A stretch of 64,000 bases of DNA from Gallaecimonas pentaromativorans. Its GTDB lineage: Bacteria > Pseudomonadota > Gammaproteobacteria > Enterobacterales > Gallaecimonadaceae. Below are positions 17,673 through 27,678 of this stretch, piece after piece. The stretch spans positions 50,077-114,076 of the forward strand of contig NZ_RJUL01000009.1 in NCBI RefSeq assembly GCF_003751625.1, read 5' to 3'. Position 1 is the first letter of the stretch. Every line of letters starts with the position of its first letter. Both the position numbers and the translations under genes were made by a program. The notes beneath the pieces are model-generated. The model searched no databases and was not told the origin of the DNA. It saw only the letters and a program-made list of their open reading frames with translations.

Positions 17673-19457
17673 TCAGGCGTAGGCATCAACCAAGCCATCT
17701 GGGGTCAAGGCGTAACGATAGGGCAAGCTTTCATCAATTTCGCCCTCGTCACCCTGCCAAAAACCACCATTGCCGCCGCCTTGACCTTGCTCCTGGCGGC
17801 TCTCGCCCCCATTGGCGCCTTGGTCACGCACCTGACCCTCGGCCAGGTTAAAGCCCTGGTCAGCCATCATGTCTTTGAGCCTTGGCATGGCATCTTGCAG
17901 CCACTCGCGGGTTTGAGGATGACTGGCCTGGAATTGGACCTGGGCATCCTGGTGATGCACCTGCACCCGGATCATCAAACTGCCAAGCTCGGGCGGGTCA
18001 AGCTGGATGTGGGCCTCTTTGAGGTTTTTAGACAGCATCACCCCCACCTTTTCGGTCAAGGCCTCGGCAAACCGCTGCTGCGGTACCAGGGTGACCCGGT
18101 CGCTTACCTGGGCGTCTCGAGGCACGGCAGCGGCGCCATTATTGGCCGCCGTTTGCAAAGGGGCGCTGGAGTCGGTTTTGTGCAGGCTTTGCACCTGGGC
18201 GTCAGGGCTTTGCTGAACCTGGTGCGGCACCGGGTTCATGCGGCTGTTGTCCTGAGCGCTGGCCGCTACCGGAGCATCGGCTTTGGCAGGTTTATCGGTG
18301 CCAAGCAGGCTGGCCAGGCTGCTGTCTTTATCACCTTTGTGCTCGCCGGCGCCTTTAACGGCTTTGTCGTCACCGTCTTTATCGGCTTTGTCAGCTTTAT
18401 CGCCCTTGGCTTGCGCTTTACCGGCACTCGCCACCTGGGCTACCGGGGCGGCCTGGGCGGTATCGGTCTTGGCGCTGCCTTGTTGCAGGCTGGCCAGCAC
18501 CTGGCGGGCCTTTTCAGCGGCAGGGTTGGTCACTTCCGCCTTAGCGGCGCGCACGCCATCTTTGCCAACCGTCATTTGGGAGGCAACTTCAGCCGCATCG
18601 TCATTGATGTTTGAGGCGGCATCGCTATTGGCGGCAGTGCCCGTTTTAGCTGCGCCGGCATTAGCACCGGGCACCGATGGGGTGGCTTTTGTCTCGCCAT
18701 TACCATCGGTTAGAGGCGCCTTGCCATCGGCCTTGGCCGTTTTGCTGCTGGCATCAATGTGAGCCTTGTCGCCCTTGGCCGATTGGGTATCAGCGGTTTT
18801 AGTGCCCTGGCTCAGCTCGCTTGGCAGCTTGTCGCCCTTGCCCTCAGCGTTGGTCGCTTTACCGTTGGTCTCGCTAGCCTTGGCCGTATCAAGCTCGGCT
18901 TCACCCGGCGCCAAATTTTTGGCATCGGTGGTTTTGCCATCCGTAGCGGCGGCATCGGTCTTGGCGTCCGCGCCCCCTTTGACCACAAAGCGCGGCAACA
19001 CCGCCGCTTTATCTTTGCCGTCCACTTTAACGTCGCCGCCCTCCTCGGCTGGCGCGCTTTGCTCAGGCAGGTGCTTTTGGGCATTGACCACCAGGTTGAT
19101 GAGATCGTCACTGCTGTCGGTGCTTTGGCCATCGCCATCGCCTTGAGCGTCGCCTTTGTGGGCCTTATGGTCTTTGGCCTCAGCAGTTTTGGCGTCATCG
19201 GCCTTGCCCTGCTCGGCCGGCGCACTTTCTGTGGCGCCGTCTTTTGGGGTCTCTGTGCGAGCGGAAGCGTCAGCGGGGCCGGGCTTTTCATTGCCCTCGC
19301 CGCCTTCGGTTTTATGGGAGTGTTTGGACGGCACCGTCTTGCCGCTGCCTTGCAGGGCTTGGCCAAAGACGCTACCAAACGGGTCGCCGCCCTTATCCAG
19401 GGCTTTAGGGGCTTGTTCGGCAGTGGTGGCGGGTTGCGTGAGCGCTGGCAGTTGCAT
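17673..19457 (-). CDS. fliK: FliK, hook-length control protein
   Basis: 594 residues from the ATG at 19457; in-frame TTG codons up to 19475 are alternatives. Residues up to about 450 are a long low-complexity stretch rich in Ala, Lys, Asp, Gly, Thr and Ser, expected for the extended ruler part. The C-terminal domain (about 455-545) has the FliK signature IQLDPPELGSLMIRVQV and triggers the FlhB specificity switch. The tail is Gln/Gly-rich. At nearly 600 residues it is longer than the roughly 400 of enteric FliK. It sits between fliJ and fliL. Confidence 0.93.
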   Translation of the reverse strand: MQLPALTQPATTAEQAPKALDKGGDPFGSVFGQALQGSGKTVPSKHSHKTEGGEGNEKPGPADASARTETPKDGATESAPAEQGKADDAKTAEAKDHKAHKGDAQGDGDGQSTDSSDDLINLVVNAQKHLPEQSAPAEEGGDVKVDGKDKAAVLPRFVVKGGADAKTDAAATDGKTTDAKNLAPGEAELDTAKASETNGKATNAEGKGDKLPSELSQGTKTADTQSAKGDKAHIDASSKTAKADGKAPLTDGNGETKATPSVPGANAGAAKTGTAANSDAASNINDDAAEVASQMTVGKDGVRAAKAEVTNPAAEKARQVLASLQQGSAKTDTAQAAPVAQVASAGKAQAKGDKADKADKDGDDKAVKGAGEHKGDKDSSLASLLGTDKPAKADAPVAASAQDNSRMNPVPHQVQQSPDAQVQSLHKTDSSAPLQTAANNGAAAVPRDAQVSDRVTLVPQQRFAEALTEKVGVMLSKNLKEAHIQLDPPELGSLMIRVQVHHQDAQVQFQASHPQTREWLQDAMPRLKDMMADQGFNLAEGQVRDQGANGGESRQEQGQGGGNGGFWQGDEGEIDESLPYRYALTPDGLVDAYA

Positions 19458-19489
19458 AAGACGGTCCAATCCCAATCAGATGCAATAAC

Positions 19490-19927
19490 CTATGCAATTG
19501 GTGTTCCAACCTTACGGCCAACCAGATCGTCAAGCTCCCGTTGCTCGCGGCGCTGGGCGGCTACGGCGGCGTCTTGCGCTTTGCGCTCAAGCAGCAGATC
19601 GATGGCTTTGGTGTCTTGGCGGGCAACCCGCCAGGCTTGTTCGCGGCTCGCCACCGCCTGCTGATGCTGCACCAGTTGCCCTTGCAAGTCGGCAAGGCCG
19701 CTATCGAGGCGCGCCACAAAGCGCTGGTAGTGGACCATGTTCACGGCAGTAAGACCAACACCGGCCTTTTGCTGCATCTCTTTGAGGTAACCATTGCGGT
19801 AGTTTTGCAGGGTATTGAGTTTGCCCTGAAGCTGCGCCAGGGCCTGGCGGGCCTGGGCCAGTTGCGCCAAGGCCCGGTCTTCTTGTTGCTTGCGCTGGTC
19901 CAGCACCAGCTCCAAGGCTTTACTCAT
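19490..19927 (-). CDS. fliJ: FliJ, export chaperone escort protein
   Basis: 145 residues, almost entirely a Gln/Ala/Leu/Arg-rich helical hairpin (for example [18 protein letters not shown]), as expected for the FliJ antiparallel coiled coil. FliJ sits at the centre of the FliI hexamer and hands chaperones to FlhA. It overlaps the fliI end by 4 bases and is followed 32 bases later by fliK. Sequence conservation in this family is low, so position carries weight. Confidence 0.92.
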   Translation of the reverse strand: MSKALELVLDQRKQQEDRALAQLAQARQALAQLQGKLNTLQNYRNGYLKEMQQKAGVGLTAVNMVHYQRFVARLDSGLADLQGQLVQHQQAVASREQAWRVARQDTKAIDLLLERKAQDAAVAAQRREQRELDDLVGRKVGTPIA

Positions 19928-21270
19928 GCGCCCTCCCCGGCGGCTTTGGCCAACAACTCAAGGGCTTGCAGGCAGTCGTCATAGGGGCAGACCTCCTGCA
20001 TCGACTGGCGCAGAAAAAGGTTCATGGGCTCTTTCAAGCGGATGGCGATATCGACTTTGGGATCGGAGCCCTGGCGATAGGCGCCCACCTGGATAAGGTC
20101 CCTAGATTGCTCGTAGGCGCTGAACAGTGCCTTGACGGCTCTGGCCTGCAATTGGTGCGCTTCAGAGGTAACCTGGGGCATCACCCGTGACACCGAGGCG
20201 CCCACGTCAATGGCCGGGTAGTGGCCGGAATCGGCCAGTGCCCGAGACAGCACGATGTGGCCATCGAGGATGGCCCGGGCGGCGTCCGCTACCGGGTCTT
20301 GCAAGTCATCCCCTTCGCTTAGCACGGTGAAAAAGGCGGTAATGCCGCCCTGGCCATCGCCGCCGTTACCGGCGCGCTCCACCAGGCCCGGTAGGCGGGC
20401 AAACACCGACGGCGGGTAGCCCTTGGTAGCAGGCGGCTCGCCTACGGCAAGGGCTATCTCCCGCTGGGCCTGGGCGTAACGGGTTAAAGAATCCACCAGC
20501 AGCAGCACGTTAAGGCCCTGGTCGCGAAAATACTCGGCAAAGGTCAGGGCGGTTTCGCAGGCTTTAAGGCGCATCAGCGGGCTGGTGTCGGCAGGGGCCG
20601 CTACCACCACGGCGCGGCGGCGGCCTTCGGCGCCAAGAATTTCGTCAATGAATTCGCGCACTTCCCGGCCCCGCTCCCCCACCAGGCCCACCACAATCAC
20701 ATCGGCGCTGGTGCCTTTGGTCATCATGCCCAGCAGCACCGATTTACCGACACCGGAGCCGGCAAAGAGCCCCATGCGCTGGCCCTGGCCGACGGTGAGC
20801 AAGGTGTTGATGGCCCGCACCCCCACATCCAGGGGCTTGCGGATGGGGCGACGGGTCAGCGGGTTTAAAGGCCGACCCTTAAAGCCCACCCGGTTTTCGG
20901 CGCGCACCGCGCCCATGCCGTCCAAGGGGCGGCCAAGACCATCCACCACTCGGCCCAGCAGACTCATGCCCACCGGCAAGGTGGCAGATACACCTAAGGG
21001 GGTTACCCTGGCGCCGGGTAAAATGCCGGAGACGTCCTGGTTTGGCATCAGATAGAGGGTGTTGTTGCCAAAGCCTACCACCTCGGCTTCCACGTCCTGG
21101 CTGTGCCCCTCGATGCGGCACAAAGAACCGATGGGGGCGCGGCAGCCTTGGGCTTCAAGGGCAAGGCCCACCACCCGTACCAGCCGGCCGGCCACGCTGG
21201 GCTTTGGCAGCTGCATCAGCCGCTCAAAGCGCCCTAAGCGGTCAGCCAGACTCTGGCGCTCATTCGCCAT
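19924..21270 (-). CDS. fliI: FliI, flagellar export ATPase
   Basis: 448 residues. Walker [16 protein letters not shown] (about 167-181), the [15 protein letters not shown] segment, Walker [21 protein letters not shown] and the C-terminal domain are all those of the F1-beta-like type III secretion ATPases. It energises or regulates unloading of export substrates at the inner face of the basal body. It starts within the end of fliH (11-base overlap) and overlaps fliJ by 4 bases. Confidence 0.98.
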   Translation of the reverse strand: MANERQSLADRLGRFERLMQLPKPSVAGRLVRVVGLALEAQGCRAPIGSLCRIEGHSQDVEAEVVGFGNNTLYLMPNQDVSGILPGARVTPLGVSATLPVGMSLLGRVVDGLGRPLDGMGAVRAENRVGFKGRPLNPLTRRPIRKPLDVGVRAINTLLTVGQGQRMGLFAGSGVGKSVLLGMMTKGTSADVIVVGLVGERGREVREFIDEILGAEGRRRAVVVAAPADTSPLMRLKACETALTFAEYFRDQGLNVLLLVDSLTRYAQAQREIALAVGEPPATKGYPPSVFARLPGLVERAGNGGDGQGGITAFFTVLSEGDDLQDPVADAARAILDGHIVLSRALADSGHYPAIDVGASVSRVMPQVTSEAHQLQARAVKALFSAYEQSRDLIQVGAYRQGSDPKVDIAIRLKEPMNLFLRQSMQEVCPYDDCLQALELLAKAAGEGA

Positions 21271-22018
21271 CGTGGCTCAATCCGGCTTCGGCCAAAATTC
21301 CCTGGCACAGGATGCGAAGCCGCTCTTGAAGGTCCACATCCACCAGGGATTGCCCGGCTTCGATGCGGCATTGGCCATGGCGCAGGGTGGGTTCTTCTCG
21401 CACTTTCCAGCGCCGGTCTTTGAGCTCGTCTTCGCTGTATTGCTGGTGCAGGAGGCGTGCGTCGGTAGGAGCCACCTCGATGGTGATGGTGGTGTCGTCT
21501 TCGGAGAGGGCGTCAATGCCTTGGCGAATAAGGTGATGAACCAGCTCTTTGTCGGTTTTGAGCTCATGGCCCAGCACCGCCTGCATACCGGCCACCAGTA
21601 AGGTCACCAGCTTGCCTTCGATGCGTTGGTCTTTATCCAAAAGCGGCGCTGCCAGTTCGTCAGCCATGGCTTGCCAGTGATTAACGGCGTCAGCTATCTG
21701 TTGCTGGCCGGCAGCGAGGCCCTCTTGAAGACCCTGCTGGTAGCCTTGCTCTTTGCCTTCGTCGAGCCCTTGGCTGTGGCCCTCGGCATGGCCGGCTTTA
21801 AAGCCTTCGTCTTTGCCTTCGTTAAAGCCTTCTTCGGCGGCGTCGGCGCGCAAGGTTTCGAGTTCGGCAATGCTCATGCCCTGGGGGCGGGCAGCCGGCG
21901 CCTCAGGCTCGTTGTCCTGGCCTTGCTTGCGCCGGTGAATATGCAGCGCTCTTGATATTTCATCCGGCTCCGGCGGCGTAAAATCGCCCCCTTCCCAGCG
22001 CTGAATTTCGTCAGACAC
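21260..22018 (-). CDS. fliH: FliH, regulator of the FliI ATPase
   Basis: 252 residues. The middle part (about 60-100) contains a run of GxxxG-type repeats ([25 protein letters not shown]), the hallmark of FliH helical dimerisation. The C-terminal domain resembles the V/F-ATPase E/delta stalk (about 130-250). FliH tethers FliI to FliN at the C-ring. It begins 13 bases after the fliG stop and overlaps fliI by 11 bases. Confidence 0.94.
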   Translation of the reverse strand: MSDEIQRWEGGDFTPPEPDEISRALHIHRRKQGQDNEPEAPAARPQGMSIAELETLRADAAEEGFNEGKDEGFKAGHAEGHSQGLDEGKEQGYQQGLQEGLAAGQQQIADAVNHWQAMADELAAPLLDKDQRIEGKLVTLLVAGMQAVLGHELKTDKELVHHLIRQGIDALSEDDTTITIEVAPTDARLLHQQYSEDELKDRRWKVREEPTLRHGQCRIEAGQSLVDVDLQERLRILCQGILAEAGLSHDGE

Positions 22019-22031
22019 GGCCTGTTACCTG

Positions 22032-23066
22032 TTAGAGGAATTCGTCGGCGCCGCCGCTGGCCAAGGCAATTTCGCCAGCATCGGACAAGCGCCTTGCCAC
22101 ACTGAGGATCTCTTTCTGGGCCGCTTCCACTTCGGAGATGCGGATGGGGCCCATGGCTTCGAGATCGTCGCGCATAAGATCGGCGGCCCGTTTGGACATG
22201 TTCTTGAACATTTTTTCCCGAAGGCCGTCGTCGGCGCCCTTGAGGGCACGAATAAGGGTGTCCTGCTGCACGTCGCGCAGCAGCGTCTGGATGGCGCGGT
22301 CGTCCACCTCGGCCAGGTTTTCGAACACGAACATCAAATCCTGAATTTGCTGGCTGAGCTCTTCGTCGGTTTCGCGGATGCCTTCCATCAGCTGGTTTTC
22401 TACCGCCGTATCTAGGTAGTTCATGATGTTGGCGGCCGCCTTGAGGCCACCCATCTTGGCTGCCTGGGCGCCGCTTTGGCCGGCGAACTGCTTCTCCATG
22501 ATCTCGTTCAGCTCTTGCAGCGCCGCCGGTTGTACCTCTTCGAGGTTGGCAATGCGCATCAGCAGATCCAAACGGTCCCGGTCGGCAAACTGCGACAAAA
22601 TCTCGGCGCTTTGGTCCGGGTCAAGGTAAGAAAGCACGATGGTCTGAATTTGCGGGTGTTCGTTCTGGATGATGCTGGCCACCTGGCGAGCGTCCATCCA
22701 TTTAAGGGAGTCAAGGCCCTTGGCGTTACCACCGAGGATGATTTTGTCGATAAGGGCGCCGGCCTTGTCCTCGCCCAGGGCATGGTTCAGGGCCTTGCGG
22801 ATAAAGTCTTCGGAGTCAAAACCGATGGAGGAATACTGCTGGATGTCCTCGATAAAGGATTTGTGCACCGCCAGCACCTTCTCCTGGCTGAAATCCTCCA
22901 TGGACGCCATCATCATGCCCACTTTCTGAACCTGTTTAGGCTCCATGTGGCGCAGGATAGAGGCCGCATCTTCCTCGGTGAGGCTCAGCAGCAAAATGGC
23001 GGTTTTCTCAATGCCATTGAGCTTGCTGACATCAAAGGTCTTTTTCTCAGCCAGATCATTTGCCAT
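22032..23066 (-). CDS. fliG: FliG, flagellar rotor and switch protein
   Basis: 344 residues, the standard three armadillo-like domains. The segment NGIEKTAILLLSLTEEDAA begins the N-terminal FliF-binding domain; the EHPQIQTIVLSYLDP motif marks the middle domain; the C-terminal domain contains the charged helix with RALKGADDGLREKMFKNMSKRA that faces the stator. It overlaps the fliF end by 11 bases. It is the torque-generating rotor part that meets MotA-type subunits. Confidence 0.98.
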   Translation of the reverse strand: MANDLAEKKTFDVSKLNGIEKTAILLLSLTEEDAASILRHMEPKQVQKVGMMMASMEDFSQEKVLAVHKSFIEDIQQYSSIGFDSEDFIRKALNHALGEDKAGALIDKIILGGNAKGLDSLKWMDARQVASIIQNEHPQIQTIVLSYLDPDQSAEILSQFADRDRLDLLMRIANLEEVQPAALQELNEIMEKQFAGQSGAQAAKMGGLKAAANIMNYLDTAVENQLMEGIRETDEELSQQIQDLMFVFENLAEVDDRAIQTLLRDVQQDTLIRALKGADDGLREKMFKNMSKRAADLMRDDLEAMGPIRISEVEAAQKEILSVARRLSDAGEIALASGGADEFL

Positions 23067-24792
23067 CGTCGGTCAACCACCCTTTCACCACCTGGGCCGA
23101 CAGCTCAGGTTCGTTGGCCACCAAGGCGCGGATCGCCTTGAGCACTTCTTCATCTTTACGCAGGTCCGGCAGTTTAACACCCCCAACCAGGGTCACGCCG
23201 GGTACCAGGGCATCTTCTTCCATACCGGACAGGCTTTCCAGTGCATCTTCGTCACCCAGCCCGTAATGGCCGCCGTCCAGCGCCAAGTTATCGGCCTGGG
23301 CATTGCCGCCCATCAGGCGTTTAAGGAGCGGGCGCACCACCACGAAGATCAGCACGATGATGATAAGGGCCCCGGCCAGTACCTTGGCCAGCCGCGCAAA
23401 CCAGCCGGTCTCGTAGAAGGGGATGGCATCGGGCAGGTCGGCGTCGGGGCGGGCAAAGGGCACCGACAACACTTCCAGGCTGTCGCCACGGGCAGGATTG
23501 ATACCCAGGCCTGCCATCAGCAGACGCTTGATGCTGTCCAGCTCTTCGGGGCTGCGCGCCACTTTGGTGACTTTGCCGTCGGCATCGGTCTGGTTTTTGT
23601 AATCCACCGCCACCGACACCGTCATGCGGTCGATGGTGCCCACCTGTTGCTGGGTGTGGCTGATGGTGGTGTCCAATTCAAAATTCTTGGTGCTTTCCGA
23701 GCGGCTGGAGCCGGGGGTTTGCACGGTATTACTTTGGGTATTGGTGGCGTCTTCGGGAATCTGAGAGGCCGCCGGCGGCTGGTTGGACAGCGCGCCAGGT
23801 ACGCCACCGGGGGTGCCGCCATTGCGGTTTTCTTCAACGCTCATTTCCGAGCGCACCGCCGGTTGGTCTGGGTTGTAGCGTTTTTGGGTCTGCTCGACGG
23901 CGGTAAAGTCCATGGAGACATCCACCTGGGCGGTGTAGTTATCCAGGCCCACCACCGGCGACATGATGGAGTCGACTTTATCGAGGTATTGCTTCTCGCG
24001 GGCGGTCTCCAGCTCCAGCTCTTTGCGGGAGCGGGCCGCCAGGGCGTTTTGGCTGCCGGAGTTGAGCAGGCGGCCGTTTTGGTCGGTCACCGTGACTTTG
24101 TCAGGGCTCAGGCCATGCACGGCAGAGGCCACCATATCGACGATGGAGTCTACTTCTTCTTGCTTGAGGCTGGAGCCGCGAGCCAGGTTCAGCACCACGG
24201 TGGCAGAGGGCTGCTGGCGCTCGCGAAGGAACACGGAATCTTTGGGAATGGCCAACAGTACCCGGGCGCGCTTAACGGCAGACAATTCCTCGATGGCGCG
24301 GGACAGCTGCTGCTCGCGGCTGAATTTCAGGCGCTCTTGCTCCAGGCGCTGGCTGACACCAAAGCCCATGTCCTTCATCAGGATGTCGTCGCCGGTGTTT
24401 TCCTGGGCCGAGCTCATGCCGGCACGGGTCATGGCCAGCTTTATCTTCTGGTAGTCACCTTCCGGCACCAGCACGGTGTTGCCTTCAATCTTGTAGCTGT
24501 ATTGGTGCTGGTCGAGAAAATCGAGGGTAGAGACCAGCTCATTAGTCTCCATGCGCCCCAAGGGGCGGTATTCCGGTTCTTTGGCCCACAAAAACACCAA
24601 TACCACCAGCGCCAGGCCGATGGCCAGGCCCAGCACCAGGCTTATCTGACGCAGCACATCGGCGTTGCCGAGGTTGGACATCAGGCTAAAGCTCTGCTCG
24701 CCGTTGTCACTGGCGCCTGCGCCTTGCATGTCGGCGGTGCCGGGAGCCGGCGCGTTGCCGACAGTAGCCAGTTGGGTGTTTTCGTTTGCCAC
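23056..24792 (-). CDS. fliF: FliF, MS-ring protein
   Basis: 578 residues. Two membrane segments, one at about 47-69 (ISLVLGLAIGLALVVLVFLW) and one at about 460-480 (VLAGALIIIVLIFVVV), flank the large periplasmic ring-building domain with the YscJ/FliF signature YKIEGNTVLVPEGDYQK. The cytoplasmic C-terminus (about 545-578) binds FliG. FliF is the foundation of the basal body and export gate. It follows fliE after 10 bases. Confidence 0.98.
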   Translation of the reverse strand: MANENTQLATVGNAPAPGTADMQGAGASDNGEQSFSLMSNLGNADVLRQISLVLGLAIGLALVVLVFLWAKEPEYRPLGRMETNELVSTLDFLDQHQYSYKIEGNTVLVPEGDYQKIKLAMTRAGMSSAQENTGDDILMKDMGFGVSQRLEQERLKFSREQQLSRAIEELSAVKRARVLLAIPKDSVFLRERQQPSATVVLNLARGSSLKQEEVDSIVDMVASAVHGLSPDKVTVTDQNGRLLNSGSQNALAARSRKELELETAREKQYLDKVDSIMSPVVGLDNYTAQVDVSMDFTAVEQTQKRYNPDQPAVRSEMSVEENRNGGTPGGVPGALSNQPPAASQIPEDATNTQSNTVQTPGSSRSESTKNFELDTTISHTQQQVGTIDRMTVSVAVDYKNQTDADGKVTKVARSPEELDSIKRLLMAGLGINPARGDSLEVLSVPFARPDADLPDAIPFYETGWFARLAKVLAGALIIIVLIFVVVRPLLKRLMGGNAQADNLALDGGHYGLGDEDALESLSGMEEDALVPGVTLVGGVKLPDLRKDEEVLKAIRALVANEPELSAQVVKGWLTDDGK

Positions 24793-24802
24793 GGCCTACT
24801 CC

Positions 24803-25171
24803 TTACACCGGCATGTTCATCACGTCCTGGTACGCTTGCATCAATTTGTTGCGTACCTGGACAGTGGCTTGGAAGGCAATACCGGCTTTTTGGCTGGCGA
24901 TCATGGCATCGGCGATGGACACGTTAGGATCGCCCATTTCAACGGCGGTTTGCTTGGACCCGGCATCCTGTTGCAAACCGTTGACCTTGTCCAGTGCCTG
25001 GGTAAAAAGGTTGGAAAAATCGCTCTGGATCTTGTTGGGACCCTGGGCACTGCCAAGGGAGCCGAGGCTGTCCGGGGCCATGGCCTCGCGGCTGACGCGC
25101 GGGCCTTGGGCCTGGTTGATAAGCGACTGCATCTGTTGCAGCAAAGCTGAGTTTTCACCACCGATCTTCAT
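24803..25171 (-). CDS. fliE: FliE, MS-ring to rod junction protein
   Basis: 122 residues. The C-terminal half with VNGLQQDAGSKQTAVEMG, VSIADAMIASQKAGIAFQ and the end VQVRNKLMQAYQDVMNM is strongly diagnostic of FliE. It is the first rod component, joining FliF to FlgB/C, and is exported early. It is the first gene of the longest operon of the window (fliE to flhB), with a sigma54-type promoter about 41 bases upstream. Confidence 0.97.
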   Translation of the reverse strand: MKIGGENSALLQQMQSLINQAQGPRVSREAMAPDSLGSLGSAQGPNKIQSDFSNLFTQALDKVNGLQQDAGSKQTAVEMGDPNVSIADAMIASQKAGIAFQATVQVRNKLMQAYQDVMNMPV

Positions 25172-25211
25172 GTCAGGATTCCGTCGTTAGGGACTGTGAC
25201 AGAGACATCCT

Positions 25212-25227
25212 TGCAATCAGCAGGCCA
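25212..25227 (-). promoter_or_regulatory. Sigma54-type promoter upstream of fliE
   Basis: Minus-strand TGGCCTGCTGATTGCA keeps TGGC, the G at position 7 and a perfect TTGCA -12 element at the right spacing. It lies in the 60-base gap between flrC and fliE and would drive fliEFGHIJKLMNOPQR-flhB. Confidence 0.78.
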
Positions 25228-25231
25228 AGTT

Positions 25232-26539
25232 TTAAGCCGGTATGCTGATCCCCGCATCACGAAGCCTGGCGAGCTTGTAGCGCAAGGTGCGGGGGCTGAT
25301 GCCCAGCTTCTCGGCCACCGCCTGACGCGAGCCGTTGCAGGCCTCAAGGGTGTCGAGGATGATCTGCGCTTCCTGGGCTTTAAGCTCCCCAGAGAGGCCA
25401 TCGGCGCTGGGCATCTCCAGGGCCTCGTCGTCGGTCTCGATGTAGAGAGCGTCCGCGTCAATCCATTGGCCTTCGGCAAGGATAAGGGCGCGCTGCACCA
25501 CGTTATCCAGCTCCCGTACGTTGCCGGGCCAGCCGTGCTGGGTGAGGCGCTCACAGGCATCCTCGGTCAATTGCGGCGCCTCGCCCTTGCTGTGGCGGGC
25601 CAGTAGGTGGCGGGCCAGTGGCACGATGTCTCCCGGCCGGTCTTTAAGGGCTGGCCAAGTCAGCGGGAATACGTTGAGGCGGTAGTATAAATCTTCACGG
25701 AAACGGCCCTGAGCCACCGCGTCTTTGAGGTCGCGGTTGGATGTGGCCAGCACCCGTACATCCAAAGACACCGGCTTGCGGGCCCCCAGGCGCTCCACTT
25801 CACGCTCTTGCAGCACCCGCAGCAGCTTGGCCTGCAGGTTGAGATCCATCTCGGTTATCTCATCGAGCAGTAAGGTGCCGCCGTTGGCCTGTTCAAACTT
25901 ACCGGGGCAAGCCTGGATGGCGCCGGTAAAGGCGCCTTTCTCGTAACCAAAGAGGGTGGCTTCGAGCATGTTGTCGGGGATGGCGGCGCAGTTGATGGCC
26001 ACAAAAGGGGCGTTGGCCCGGCCCGATTGCTGGTGCACAAAGCGGGCCAGCACTTCCTTACCCGAGCCGCTGGGACCCAGCACCATGACGGTGGCGTCGG
26101 TCTTGGCGACCTTGGCCGCCAGTTTCAGCAGCGCCTCACTTTTAGGGTCGGCCACCACCGGGCCCTTGTCGTCGGTTTCTTCGGCCAGGGCGTAGCGGCT
26201 GACCATGTTAATCAGCACTTCCGGGGCGAAGGGCTTGGCCATGTAGTCGATGGCGCCAAGCTTCATGGCCTCGACGGCGTCGTTCACCTTGGCGTGGGCG
26301 GTCATCAGCAGCACCGGCAGCTCGGGGTGGGATTTACGCAATGAGCGCAGCAGCGCCATGCCGTCCATCCCCGCCATTTGCACGTCGGATACCACGATTT
26401 GGCAGTGATGGCTTTTCAGGGCCAGCAGCGCTTCTTCGCCGTTGATGGCGGTCTGCACCGCAAAACCGGCCAGCTCCAGGGTGTCGACCAGGGCCTCAGA
26501 CAGGGCCGCGTCGTCTTCAACAATCAAAACCTGGGTCAT
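25232..26539 (-). CDS. flrC: FlrC (FleR), sigma54-dependent response regulator
   Basis: 435 residues from the ATG at 26539, which overlaps the flrB stop (ATGA); a longer reading to 26746 lies entirely inside flrB. The receiver domain has Asp52 as phosphate acceptor (VVSDVQMAGMDG). The AAA+ domain has Walker A GPSGSGKE and an intact GAFTGA loop that contacts sigma54. The C-terminus is a Fis-type helix-turn-helix (RQAVAEKLGISPRTLRYKL). It activates the hook and basal-body operons once FlrB phosphorylates it. Confidence 0.96.
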   Translation of the reverse strand: MTQVLIVEDDAALSEALVDTLELAGFAVQTAINGEEALLALKSHHCQIVVSDVQMAGMDGMALLRSLRKSHPELPVLLMTAHAKVNDAVEAMKLGAIDYMAKPFAPEVLINMVSRYALAEETDDKGPVVADPKSEALLKLAAKVAKTDATVMVLGPSGSGKEVLARFVHQQSGRANAPFVAINCAAIPDNMLEATLFGYEKGAFTGAIQACPGKFEQANGGTLLLDEITEMDLNLQAKLLRVLQEREVERLGARKPVSLDVRVLATSNRDLKDAVAQGRFREDLYYRLNVFPLTWPALKDRPGDIVPLARHLLARHSKGEAPQLTEDACERLTQHGWPGNVRELDNVVQRALILAEGQWIDADALYIETDDEALEMPSADGLSGELKAQEAQIILDTLEACNGSRQAVAEKLGISPRTLRYKLARLRDAGISIPA

Positions 26540-27546
26540 GCGTTGTCCTCCATCAGCGGCAGGATAAGGGTCATGCGGGCACCGCTGGCGCCGTTGGCCA
26601 TGTGCAATTGGCCGCCGTGGGCCTGGGCCACCGAGCGCACCACCGACAGCCCAAGGCCGGTGCCATGGCTCTTGGTGGTAAAGAAAGGTTCGGCGACTTT
26701 GAAGAAAAGCTCTTCGGGAATACCGGGGCCGTCGTCTTCCAGGCACAGGGTCAGCCAGGGGGACTGGGCACTGATGCTGAGCACCAGTTGCCGGGCGCCG
26801 GCTTGCAGGGCGTTGTGAACAAGGTTGCCAAGGGCGGAGACCAGGGCCGTCATCGAGCCCATCACCTGTGCGGTCGGTGCCAGGTTGCGAATATCGAGGG
26901 ACGCTTGGTGGGTGTCGAGCATGGACTCGGTCGCCTGAGTCAGCTCCTCGGCAAGGCTGGTAGCGTCCAGCTTGTCGGCCACCTTCTGATCGCCGCTTTT
27001 GGCGAACAGCAGCATGTTATTCATCTGGCTTTCCAAGTCCCGAAGCCTTGCTACCAGCTTTTGCTGGAAGCGGTCATGAGTGCTGACAGGCAGGTCTTGG
27101 CTGAGCTGGCCGGCATAGAGCATGGCGGCCGACAGCGGCGTGCGAATTTGGTGGGCAAGGGAGGCCACCATGCGCCCAAGGGAAGAGAGCCGCTGCATGT
27201 GGGCCATGCGGGTTTGCATGGCGCGGGTCTCGGTTAGGTCCGAGATCACAATCAGCTGGCCCGGTTCGCCGTCCAGCGGGCAGATATCGAGCTTAACCCG
27301 CCGGCCATTGACCAAGGACACCTCGGCGCCGTCATCGGCTTGAGGGCGAAAGGCGCGGCCTACTACATCCAGCCAGCGACATTGCAGCAAGGGCTCCCCC
27401 AGCAGACCGATAGCGGTGGCATTGGCTTCGGTCACCCAGCCGGTGCCGTCCAATACCACTACCCCTACCGGCAGTATGCTCAGAAGCTTGTCCAATTGCC
27501 TGGCCGCCGGCTCTGCCGCCGGGTACCACTGTTGTGCCAAGGCCAT
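26536..27546 (-). CDS. flrB: FlrB (FleS), cytoplasmic sensor histidine kinase
   Basis: 336 residues with no membrane segment. An N-terminal PAS-like domain (about 15-105) is followed by the H box LAHQIRTPLSA (His132) and a C-terminal ATPase domain with the N box LGNLVHNALQAGA, DDGPGIPEE and GTGLGLSVVRSVAQAHGG motifs. It phosphorylates FlrC, encoded next with a 4-base overlap. It has its own sigma54-type promoter, so flrBC is a class II unit under FlrA. Confidence 0.95.
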   Translation of the reverse strand: MALAQQWYPAAEPAARQLDKLLSILPVGVVVLDGTGWVTEANATAIGLLGEPLLQCRWLDVVGRAFRPQADDGAEVSLVNGRRVKLDICPLDGEPGQLIVISDLTETRAMQTRMAHMQRLSSLGRMVASLAHQIRTPLSAAMLYAGQLSQDLPVSTHDRFQQKLVARLRDLESQMNNMLLFAKSGDQKVADKLDATSLAEELTQATESMLDTHQASLDIRNLAPTAQVMGSMTALVSALGNLVHNALQAGARQLVLSISAQSPWLTLCLEDDGPGIPEELFFKVAEPFFTTKSHGTGLGLSVVRSVAQAHGGQLHMANGASGARMTLILPLMEDNA

Positions 27547-27583
27547 AGCTCACCTTTCGTTTTGAACCTGATAACAGGCCTAA

Positions 27584-27599
27584 TGCGAAAGACGTGCCA
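27584..27599 (-). promoter_or_regulatory. Sigma54-type promoter of flrBC
   Basis: Minus-strand TGGCACGTCTTTCGCA has a perfect TGGCACG -24 element and, after four bases, TCGCA (one change from TTGCA). It is 38 bases before the flrB start. In Vibrio flrBC is transcribed by sigma54 with FlrA, which fits. Confidence 0.78.
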
Positions 27600-27678
27600 A
27601 AACGTAAGGTAATGAATTTAATGGAATTAAAAGAAGAAAAGTGGAGTGCCAAGGATTTGACACTCCGATTTGAAAGGC

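Noticed and set aside
22945..24927. 660-codon plus-strand open frame opposite fliF/fliG
   Set aside because: Composition (His/Gly/Gln-rich) is that of an antisense shadow of a GC-rich gene; fliF on the other strand is complete and unambiguous.
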